Source of the DNA: Gammaproteobacteria bacterium
GTDB lineage: Bacteria; Pseudomonadota; Gammaproteobacteria; Chromatiales; Chromatiaceae
Length of the DNA stretch: 7,286 bases
Direction: 5' to 3'
NCBI GenBank assembly: GCA_030621975.1
Contig: JAUXGQ010000070.1
Span: 1 to 7,286, forward strand
Shown one piece after another: positions 1-6,004 of this stretch. Position numbers and translations under genes: made by a program. Position 1 is the first letter of the stretch. Each line of letters starts with the position of its first letter. The notes under the pieces were generated by a model that was not told the DNA's origin, did not search any database, and saw only the letters and a program-made list of their open reading frames with translations.

Positions 1-1350
1 CTGCGTGCGGCCGCCGGTGAGTGCATCGAGGTCACGGTCAACAATGCCCTGCTGGATCCGGCGGTGCTGGCCGTGGGCGGCGCACCGGTGGTGGACGCCG
101 ATGGTCTGCCTGTGTTCCAGGACAAGGGCAAGCCGCTGTTTGTCCTCGACGCGGGCGGTCAGTCGCTCTGCGGCGGCCAGCCGTGCACGGCGGTGGCGGC
201 GCTCGATGTGACCTTCGACGCCATGCCCGAGCTGCCGACCTACACCTCCCTGATCGGGGTGACCAAGCGCGACCGGCTCGGCCCGCAGGGCTCGACCACC
301 TTCCAGACCAACCTGCTCCGGACCTCGGCGGAGGTGGGTCTGCACCCGCAGCTGGTGGCCTACGACGTCACCCGGGCCGACGGCATGGTGGTCGGCGAGA
401 ACTCGCGGGGGCAGGGTTCGGTCCCACCGGGGCAGTCCAACATGGTGCGCTGGTACGCGGGCGATGTGTCGCCGCAACGCGTGCAGCAGGGCAACAATGT
501 TCGGCTCAACCTGGTCGCCACCCCGGTCGAGTTCGGCGGCGCCAACCTGATGCCGGCCGACAAGATCAAGCAGGGCATGAAATCCCTGATCGGTCAGCTG
601 GTCATCGAGCCTGAAGGCGCCACCTGGAACGAGGACACGGACGATACTACCGGCCGCCAGACCGCCACGGTCACGGCCAATGGATCCACGTTCCGCGACT
701 TCTCCACTGTGTTCCAGAAGGGCCTCAGCTACTACTACGGCGCCAGCGACCCGGTCCAGCACATGAACGGCGAGGGCGTGGGCATCCCCGAGGACCCGCA
801 GGACTCGACCCACATGGCCATCAACTTCGGCGCCGAGCCCTTGTGGTTCCGGGCCGGCATCCTGCCGCAGTCGGCGTTCGGCAATGTCGGCTACGGTGGC
901 GTGAACCCGCAGTTCGACCTGTTCAGCAACACCCGGGTGGGCGGCGATCCCGCCACCCCGGTGTTCCTGGCCAACGCGGGTCAGCCGATGCGGATGCGGG
1001 TCACCATGCCCCATGGCACCAACCGCGGCACCACGTTCCAGCTGCACGGCCACGTCTGGCAGCGTGATCCCTACGTCTGCCCGGGCGAGAGCCGCAACGG
1101 CCTGACCGGTGCCTGCCAGTCCGAGCCCTTTAACGGGGACGGCACCATGCATGTCGGCTCGGTCGCCATCGGCGACAACCCGCTGGGGATGTACTTCGGC
1201 GGTCAGGAAAGCGTCTGGCCGGCCCAGCACTACGAGATCAACATCCCGAGTGCGGGTGGCGGCAATGCTTTGCAGGGTGACTACCTGTTCGGCGACTCCG
1301 CCAGCTTCGGCAACGCCAGCGGACTGTGGGGTATCGTGCGGGTGCAGTAG
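1..1350 (+). CDS. Multicopper oxidase-type cupredoxin protein, C-terminal part (5' end outside window)
   Basis: The reading frame is open from base 1 to the TAG at 1348-1350 and gives 449 residues; the start lies upstream. Two cupredoxin-like units are recognisable. The first runs to about residue 210 and ends in a family-typical stretch, IGQLVIEPEGATW. The second runs to the C terminus and ends GLWGIVRVQ. All four copper-motif positions of the multicopper oxidase family can be aligned: GLHPQ (H115), RWYAGD (151-155), TTFQLHGH (344-351) and YLFGDSASFGNASGLWG (428-444). Most ligands are replaced, so this half probably binds little or no copper. Family members oxidise metals or phenols and reduce O2 to water; large six-domain members such as MnxG oxidise Mn(II). 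Active copper sites, if any, would lie in the unseen N-terminal part. Cysteine pairs C57/C62 and C357/C368 (approximate numbering) may be disulfides. A terminator follows, so this gene probably ends its transcript. The fold is assigned with confidence; the substrate is unknown. Confidence 0.88.
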   Translation: MRAAAGECIEVTVNNALLDPAVLAVGGAPVVDADGLPVFQDKGKPLFVLDAGGQSLCGGQPCTAVAALDVTFDAMPELPTYTSLIGVTKRDRLGPQGSTTFQTNLLRTSAEVGLHPQLVAYDVTRADGMVVGENSRGQGSVPPGQSNMVRWYAGDVSPQRVQQGNNVRLNLVATPVEFGGANLMPADKIKQGMKSLIGQLVIEPEGATWNEDTDDTTGRQTATVTANGSTFRDFSTVFQKGLSYYYGASDPVQHMNGEGVGIPEDPQDSTHMAINFGAEPLWFRAGILPQSAFGNVGYGGVNPQFDLFSNTRVGGDPATPVFLANAGQPMRMRVTMPHGTNRGTTFQLHGHVWQRDPYVCPGESRNGLTGACQSEPFNGDGTMHVGSVAIGDNPLGMYFGGQESVWPAQHYEINIPSAGGGNALQGDYLFGDSASFGNASGLWGIVRVQ

Positions 1351-1400
1351 TCACTGCAACACCAGCGGACAGGGACGTCTGCCTGGGAACAAAGGAAAGC

Positions 1401-1441
1401 GTGGGCGCGGCCCGGGAGCAGGTCGCACCCGCTTTTTTTTT
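1401..1441 (+). terminator. Rho-independent terminator after the oxidase gene
   Basis: The arms GTGGG-c-GCGGCC (1401-1412) and GGTCGC-a-CCCGC (1421-1432) form a 12-position stem. It has two G-U wobbles and one C/A mismatch, around an 8-base loop (1413-1420). Nine T residues follow directly (1433-1441). It lies 50 bases after the oxidase stop codon. This is the classic form of an intrinsic terminator and separates the oxidase transcript from the downstream gene set. Confidence 0.88.
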
Positions 1442-1633
1442 ACAAGGTCGCCACGCCCTGACCCGGCGGGGAATTCGCGGCAGCGAAGCAACTCTGATAG
1501 GCTCAGGGAAAACAGGAGCTGGCGTCGACTTGGCAGGACCAACGCAGCATCGGGAAGACAGAAAACAGAAAAGACGATAAGGGGTGTGCCATCGCGCCCT
1601 GCAAATAATTTAAGAGACAGAGGAGGACATTCC
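1442..1633 (+). other. Untranslated leader between terminator and propeller gene; promoter expected, not located
   Basis: I find no convincing gene here. The terminator upstream implies that a promoter for the 1634 gene set lies in this stretch. No pair of hexamers close to TTGACA and TATAAT at 16-18 base spacing is visible. The AT-rich run at 1603-1612 (AAATAATTTA nearby) could act as a -10 element but has no -35 partner. TTGGCA at 1530-1535 resembles a -35 box but lacks a -10 at the right distance. A small perfect hairpin, TTCGC-ggca-GCGAA, lies at 1474-1487. A purine-rich stretch spans about 1551-1584. The promoter may use an alternative sigma factor or an activator. Confidence 0.4.
1621..1626 (+). 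promoter_or_regulatory. Ribosome binding site fixing the GTG start at 1634
   Basis: A perfect AGGAGG lies 7 bases before GTG at 1634. The open frame extends far upstream, through the intergenic region and the terminator, so this site decides the start. Translation from here begins directly with a signal peptide. Confidence 0.9.
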
Positions 1634-3649
1634 GTGCCTATCACCTGCATAACCCGCCGCAGCCGGTGGGGCATTTTTACCCTGGCTTCATTGACCGCAT
1701 TATTCGCTCTCGGCAGCCAGGCCGGGGAGGTGGCGCCGCCCGCCCCGACTGAGCCCCAGCTTCAGGTCGACGCAGAGGCGGCCGGCAAGCGCTATGTCAA
1801 GGACGGTGTGGTGATCGACTTTGAATGGTTACCCCCGGCGGGTTCGCGCAGCGAAGCGCTGATGGAGGGGCAGGTCGCGGAGGTGCGTTTCCGCATCACC
1901 GAAGAGGCCACCGGCGCACCGGTCAGGGGCATTACGCCCGGGGCCTGGATGGATATGGGGCAGGTGATCGAGGGCCAGCCGGGTGCCGAGCAGAAATCCT
2001 GCAAGGACAAGATCGCCCTCTATCTCGGCGGGGCGGTGGGTATCCGCCCGATGCTGGATCTGAACAGCTACTACATCGTGGTGATGAACCGAGAACCCAC
2101 CATCTCGATCGTCGACCCGCTGGTTTCCATGGCGGGGCAGACCAGCACCCTGGCCATGATCCGGCTCAAGGCGTCGGGCTCGGACTGGAGCAGGAGCGCT
2201 GACGAGCGGCGGCTCTTTATCAGTATGCCCGAGGCCGGGCAGATCGCTGTGGTGGACACGGAGGACTTCAAGCTGGTCGGCGAGGTGGCCGCGGGCAAAC
2301 AGCCGACCCGGGTGGCCCTGCAACCGGACGGACACTATTTGTGGGTGGGCAACAACGCCGATAGCGCCGAGGAAAGCGGCGTCAGCGTGATCGACGCCGA
2401 GACCCTGAAGCCCGTGAAGCACATCGCCACGGGCTTGGGCCACCACGAGATCACCTTCTCCGACGACAGCCGCCACGCCTTCGTCTCCAACCGCGAATCC
2501 GGCACCGTCACGGTGATCGACGTGCAGACGCTGGAGGTGGTGAAGCAGGTGGCGACCGGTCCTGTACCGATCTCGATCGCCTGGTCGACCCTGGCCAGGA
2601 CGCTTTATGTCTCCGACGGCAAGGCCGGCACAATCAGCGTGCTGGGCGGCGATGACTTCGAGCTGCGCCGGCACATCGCGCTGGCACCGGGCCTGGGCCC
2701 GCTGCGCTTCAGCCAGGACGGGCGCTTCGCCCTGGTGGTCAACCCGGCCGAGGACAGGGTCGTCGTCCTGGACCCTGCGACCGACAAGGTGCTGCACAGC
2801 ATCGAGGTCAAGGGCAAGCCCTTTCAGGTCACCTTCAGCCGCGCCTTCGCCTATGTGCGCCCGCTCGCCAGCGAACAGGTCACCCTCATCAATCTGCTCA
2901 GTCTCGGCGAGGGCAAGGACCCGATCGTGCAGCGTTTCGCAGCGGGGGCCGGCGCGCCACAGCTGGCCGGCGACCTGCCGCTGGCCGACTCGATCGCGAC
3001 CTCTACCACGGAGGCGGCCGGCTTCATCGTGAACCCGGCCGACAATACGACCTACTTTTACATGGAAGGCATGAATGCGCCGTCGAGCAACTACAAGGTC
3101 TACGGTGCCAGCGCCCGGGCGGTCACCGTTGTGGACCGCAGCCTCAAGGAGATCGAGCCGGGGGTCTACGCCGCCAAGGTGAAGATCCCTGTGGCGGGCA
3201 AATATGATGTGGCTTTCCTGCTGGAAACCCCCCGCCTGCTACACTGTTTCGCGGCGCAGGCCAAGCCGAACCCCTTGATCAAACATGAGGTGGCCGCACT
3301 CGGCGTCGAGTACCTGCGCACCGTTCGCAGCGTACCCGTCCGCGAACCCACACCCTTCCGCTTCCGTCTGGTGACTCCGTCGACCGGCCTTCCCCGCACC
3401 GATCTCAAGGACGTGCGGGTGCTGTTCTTCCGCCTGCCCGGAAAGGATCGCACCGAGGTCGCCGCGCAGGAGGTGGGCGACGGGATATACCAGGCCATGC
3501 TGCCCTTTCCACGGCCCGGTGCCTACTATGTCTACGTGGGCGTGCGCTCGGAGAATGTCGGCTACAATGATCTGCCGTACTTCTCCATCCAGGCGACCCG
3601 GAAGCCGGCCGCCTCGAGCGTGAAGCCGGCTGGCGATGAGCAGGGGTGA
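1634..3649 (+). CDS. Exported YVTN / cytochrome d1-like beta-propeller protein with flanking domains
   Basis: The 671-residue product starts with GTG behind a perfect AGGAGG. Residues 1-30 form a signal peptide: a basic n-region RRSRW, a hydrophobic core, and likely cleavage after GSQA. An N-terminal beta-rich region (about 50-180) follows, with a conserved-looking segment holding C123 and YYIVVMNREPTISIVDPLV. A propeller of the YVTN type spans about 193-425, with repeated strands such as LYVSDGKAGTISVLG and AFVSNRESGTVTVID. The C-terminal region (about 500-655) looks like one or two immunoglobulin-type beta-sandwich units; PVAGKYDVAFLLETP and PRPGAYYVYVGV resemble FixH/YtkA-like modules. There is no CxxCH motif, so it is not a c-type cytochrome, and d1 haem binding cannot be claimed. 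The predicted mature protein has exactly two cysteines, C123 and C538. Its stop overlaps the GTG at 3646, next to the isomerase start. Function is unknown; a periplasmic scaffold or redox partner is my inference. Confidence 0.9.
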   Translation: MPITCITRRSRWGIFTLASLTALFALGSQAGEVAPPAPTEPQLQVDAEAAGKRYVKDGVVIDFEWLPPAGSRSEALMEGQVAEVRFRITEEATGAPVRGITPGAWMDMGQVIEGQPGAEQKSCKDKIALYLGGAVGIRPMLDLNSYYIVVMNREPTISIVDPLVSMAGQTSTLAMIRLKASGSDWSRSADERRLFISMPEAGQIAVVDTEDFKLVGEVAAGKQPTRVALQPDGHYLWVGNNADSAEESGVSVIDAETLKPVKHIATGLGHHEITFSDDSRHAFVSNRESGTVTVIDVQTLEVVKQVATGPVPISIAWSTLARTLYVSDGKAGTISVLGGDDFELRRHIALAPGLGPLRFSQDGRFALVVNPAEDRVVVLDPATDKVLHSIEVKGKPFQVTFSRAFAYVRPLASEQVTLINLLSLGEGKDPIVQRFAAGAGAPQLAGDLPLADSIATSTTEAAGFIVNPADNTTYFYMEGMNAPSSNYKVYGASARAVTVVDRSLKEIEPGVYAAKVKIPVAGKYDVAFLLETPRLLHCFAAQAKPNPLIKHEVAALGVEYLRTVRSVPVREPTPFRFRLVTPSTGLPRTDLKDVRVLFFRLPGKDRTEVAAQEVGDGIYQAMLPFPRPGAYYVYVGVRSENVGYNDLPYFSIQATRKPAASSVKPAGDEQG

Positions 3650-3654
3650 ACGCG

Positions 3655-4614
3655 ATGCGGTTCGCCATGTGGCTGATCATCCTGGTCCTGGGCGGCTCGG
3701 CCCAGGCCCAGATGAGCGCGTACGGCATGGCGGCCAGGGTCAATGGAGTCGGCATCTCTAACGAGAAGCTCGAGCGCAGCTTCCAGGAATACATGGGCGA
3801 GAGTGGCCAGAACATCGCCGCCATCCGCTACCCAGGCCGGGTCAAGGTGCTGAGACGTGAGGCCCTCGAGCTGTTGATCGAGCAGGAACTCGTCTGGCAG
3901 GCAGCACAGAAAAAAGGGGTTGTGGCGACCCCGGAAGAGGTCACCCAGACGGTGGATAAGATGCGCGCCGGCTTTCGCTCCAGCGACGCCTTCGTGACCA
4001 GGCTCGCCATTGAAGGTTATACGGAGGAGAGCTATCGGGAACACATGAAGCGCCTGGTGTCGGCGCAAAAATACCTGGACAACCTGACCAGCGGGGTCGA
4101 GGTGAGCGACGCGGAGGTGCACGACTTTTATGCCGGAAATACCGACAAGTTTCGCGCGCCCGAGGTGGTGCAAGCCCGACATATCCTGCTGAAGTTCTCC
4201 CCGGACGCCGATGCGGCCAGCAGACAAGCCGCCCGGGAGAAGATGGCGGGTGTTCTTGCCGAGGCGAGAAGCGACGACGCCGACTTCGCCGCCCTGGCGA
4301 AGCAGCACTCCGAGGATGCCACTGCCGCCCAGGGCGGGGACCTGGGCTACTTCCCGCGGGGGCGCATGCTCAAACCCTTCGACGATGCCGCCTTTGGGCT
4401 CGAGCCCGGTCAGGTGTCGGACGTGGTCGAGACGCGTTCTGGGTTGCATATTATTCTGCTGGAAGATCACCGCGAGGCGAGCGAGGTACCCGAGGAAGAA
4501 GTGCGCGATCGGGTCCGTGAGTACCTTGTCACGCTGAAGCGTCAACAGACCGCTGATGAGACCATCAAGGACCTGCGGTCAAAGGCAGACATTGAGATCC
4601 TGATGCCGCTGTGA
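3655..4614 (+). CDS. Periplasmic parvulin-type peptidyl-prolyl cis-trans isomerase (SurA/PrsA-like)
   Basis: This foldase catalyses cis-trans isomerisation of prolyl bonds in exported proteins. The 319-residue product has a signal peptide (1-18, cleavage after SAQA). An N-terminal SurA/PpiD-like helical chaperone region follows (about 22-150, with NGVGISNEKLERSF and an LIEQELVWQAA helix). The rotamase domain spans about 170-270: QARHILLKF (H176), the family-typical GGDLGYF (227-233), and SGLHIILLED (H265). A charged helical tail closes the protein. I chose ATG 3655 because AGGGGTGA (3642-3649) pairs well with the 16S 3' end at 5-base spacing. GTG at 3646, overlapping the upstream stop as GTGA, would add three residues and is a real alternative. 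Either way translation is probably coupled to the propeller gene. Its place among secreted redox proteins suggests dedicated folding of a neighbour (inference). Confidence 0.95.
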   Translation: MRFAMWLIILVLGGSAQAQMSAYGMAARVNGVGISNEKLERSFQEYMGESGQNIAAIRYPGRVKVLRREALELLIEQELVWQAAQKKGVVATPEEVTQTVDKMRAGFRSSDAFVTRLAIEGYTEESYREHMKRLVSAQKYLDNLTSGVEVSDAEVHDFYAGNTDKFRAPEVVQARHILLKFSPDADAASRQAAREKMAGVLAEARSDDADFAALAKQHSEDATAAQGGDLGYFPRGRMLKPFDDAAFGLEPGQVSDVVETRSGLHIILLEDHREASEVPEEEVRDRVREYLVTLKRQQTADETIKDLRSKADIEILMPL

Positions 4615-4630
4615 GCGGTGACGTGGAACG

Positions 4631-4635
4631 GGAGG
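4631..4635 (+). promoter_or_regulatory. Ribosome binding site choosing ATG 4644 over GTG 4611
   Basis: GGAGG lies 8 bases before ATG 4644. The frame also allows GTG 4611, which overlaps the upstream stop. That start would put an acidic, charged 11-residue extension ahead of a normal signal peptide, so 4644 is preferred. Confidence 0.82.
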
Positions 4636-4643
4636 AAAATCGC

Positions 4644-5333
4644 ATGCCCCAACTTTTTTCAGTCGCAGCTCGTTCGGTTGCATTGCTGTCTGTCTTCCTG
4701 CTGAGCCTTTCAAGTGCCACGGCGGCTGAGACAGCGCAGCAACAGCCGGGTGCGGCGGAGCAGGGTGGGCATGATCCGCATGCACATCACAGGGCCGTGC
4801 TGGCGAAACCAAAGACCAGCCAGGGCAAGTCGACCCGGGTCGAACTCCAGGACCGGCAGCTGGTGACCCAGGCGGGCGACAAGGTCAGGTTCGCCAGTGA
4901 AGTGATCGCTGACCGGATCGTGGTGATGGATTTCGTCTATACCAGCTGCACCACGGTTTGCCCGGTGCTCTCCGCCGTGTTCGCGCAAGTGCAGGACCGA
5001 CTGGGCGAGCGTCTGGGCGATGAGGTGATTCTCGTCTCGGTGAGCGTCGATCCCACGCGCGACACGCCGCCGCGTCTCAGGGCCTATGCGGCCAGGCACA
5101 AGGCGCGCGACGGCTGGGTCTGGCTCACTGGCGACAAGCCCACGGTCGATCAGGTTCTGCAGGATCTGGGTGCCTACACACCGAACTTCGAGGATCACCC
5201 TTCCATGGTGCTGGTGGGCGACGGTCGCTCCGGAACCTGGACGCGTTATTTTGGTTTCCCGGGCACCGATCAGATCATGGTGCGGGTGGATGAGTTAGTG
5301 GCGGCACGACAGACCGCTGCGGCACAGGAGTAA
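4644..5333 (+). CDS. SCO1/SenC-family copper protein, first copy (His-rich linker)
   Basis: SCO proteins are thioredoxin-fold, periplasm-facing proteins that bind copper. They deliver it to, or reduce the cysteines of, cuproproteins such as the CuA site of cytochrome oxidase. The 229-residue product has a signal peptide (about 1-28, ending SATAA). A linker carries HDPHAHH (43-49), then the SCO domain follows. All copper ligands are present: C102 and C106 in CTTVCP (CxxxC) and H185 in EDHPSMVLVGD. The family segment VSVDPTRDTP is intact. The histidine cluster HxxHxHH is not part of the core fold and could be an extra metal-binding site. The hydrophobic segment could serve as a membrane anchor rather than being cleaved. 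It sits directly before a second SCO gene. Family assignment is secure; the target cuproprotein is inferred, with the upstream multicopper oxidase as a candidate. Confidence 0.96.
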   Translation: MPQLFSVAARSVALLSVFLLSLSSATAAETAQQQPGAAEQGGHDPHAHHRAVLAKPKTSQGKSTRVELQDRQLVTQAGDKVRFASEVIADRIVVMDFVYTSCTTVCPVLSAVFAQVQDRLGERLGDEVILVSVSVDPTRDTPPRLRAYAARHKARDGWVWLTGDKPTVDQVLQDLGAYTPNFEDHPSMVLVGDGRSGTWTRYFGFPGTDQIMVRVDELVAARQTAAAQE

Positions 5334-5339
5334 TCGACG

Positions 5340-5960
5340 ATGTACAGAGTATTTGTTTCTTGCCTGGCTCTCTTCATGACTTCGAGCCTGCCCGCCTGGT
5401 CGGCGGCGCCCGCCGAGGCGGTGCGCCCCCCTGCCAAGGCGACTGCGTCGGGCGAGGGGGAGGCGCGGACCTATTTCACCGACCTGGAGCTGGTCACGCA
5501 GAACGGCGAGGCGGTGCGTTTCTACAGCGACGTACTAAAGGACCGGGTCGTACTGATCAACTTCGTCTTTACCCGCTGCCAGGACGCCTGTCCCATGCTG
5601 GTCCACAAACTGCTCAAGGTCAAGGAACTGCTCGGTGAGAAGCTGGGTGAGACAGTCTACTTTGTCTCCATCAGTATCGATCCGGAGCGCGATACTCCCG
5701 AGGACATGAAGGCGTTCGCCGAGCAGCAGAAGGCGCAAATGAACGGCTGGATATTTCTTACCGGAACCCCGGACAACGTGAACCACATCGTCAAGAAGCT
5801 GGGGCAGTATTCGCCCGATGTCGAGGCGCACTCGACGTTACTGCTGGCGGGTAACGTCAGGACCCGCCACTGGATGAAAATACCCCCCAACATACCGCCC
5901 GGCGGGATCGCCGAGAAACTGCGTCTGCTGGCCGACGACGAGCTCGCCGCAGGGCCTTGA
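5340..5960 (+). CDS. SCO1/SenC-family copper protein, second copy
   Basis: The 206-residue product begins at ATG 5340, with AGGAG at 5326-5330 (9-base spacing). That site overlaps the end of the previous SCO gene, and the gap is only 6 bases. It has a signal peptide (about 1-22, PAWSA). The SCO domain is complete: C80 and C84 in CQDACP, the family segment ISIDPERDTPEDM, and H164 in EAHSTLLLAGN. It lacks the histidine cluster of the first copy, and the CxxxC interior differs (QDA against TTV). The tail IPPNIPPGGIAEKL resembles SCO members that accompany other oxidases. Two unlike SCO proteins side by side suggest a split of labour, for example copper delivery and thiol reduction, or two different client sites (inference). 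Confidence 0.96.
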   Translation: MYRVFVSCLALFMTSSLPAWSAAPAEAVRPPAKATASGEGEARTYFTDLELVTQNGEAVRFYSDVLKDRVVLINFVFTRCQDACPMLVHKLLKVKELLGEKLGETVYFVSISIDPERDTPEDMKAFAEQQKAQMNGWIFLTGTPDNVNHIVKKLGQYSPDVEAHSTLLLAGNVRTRHWMKIPPNIPPGGIAEKLRLLADDELAAGP

Positions 5961-5988
5961 GCAGGGGCCGGGAATACACTGTTAACCG

Positions 5989-6004
5989 CAGGAGGGTTCT
6001 CCTG
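5989..6004 (+). promoter_or_regulatory. Ribosome binding site inside a small hairpin that also covers a CTG codon
   Basis: CAGGAG (5989-5994), loop GGTT (5995-5998) and CTCCTG (5999-6004) form a perfect 6-base-pair stem. The 5' arm contains the core of the ribosome binding site AGGAGGG (5990-5996). The 3' arm ends with the in-frame CTG at 6002-6004. No T run follows, so it is not a terminator. If it forms in the mRNA it would limit translation of the downstream gene. Whether it is functional is inference. Confidence 0.5.

Noticed and set aside
1530..1542. Imperfect palindrome TTGGcaggaCCAA as a possible operator
   Set aside because: Each arm is only four bases and there is no second copy or placed promoter nearby; it is well within chance.
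1109..1633. Upstream extension of the propeller reading frame into the oxidase gene
   Set aside because: It would run across the terminator and give low-complexity sequence. The perfect AGGAGG and the signal peptide place the start at 1634.
1326..1674. Small open frames on both strands in the intergenic region
   Set aside because: They overlap the terminator hairpin, lack good ribosome binding sites and have no recognisable protein features.
1829..2797. Long antisense open frame (322 codons) inside the propeller gene
   Set aside because: High GC content makes long open frames on the opposite strand common. Its product is rich in R, G, H and D with no domain, signal or binding site, and the + strand frame has clear propeller repeats.
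3562..4545. Long antisense open frame (327 codons) over the isomerase gene
   Set aside because: The + strand frame encodes an intact parvulin with its diagnostic motifs. The antisense product shows no recognisable family.
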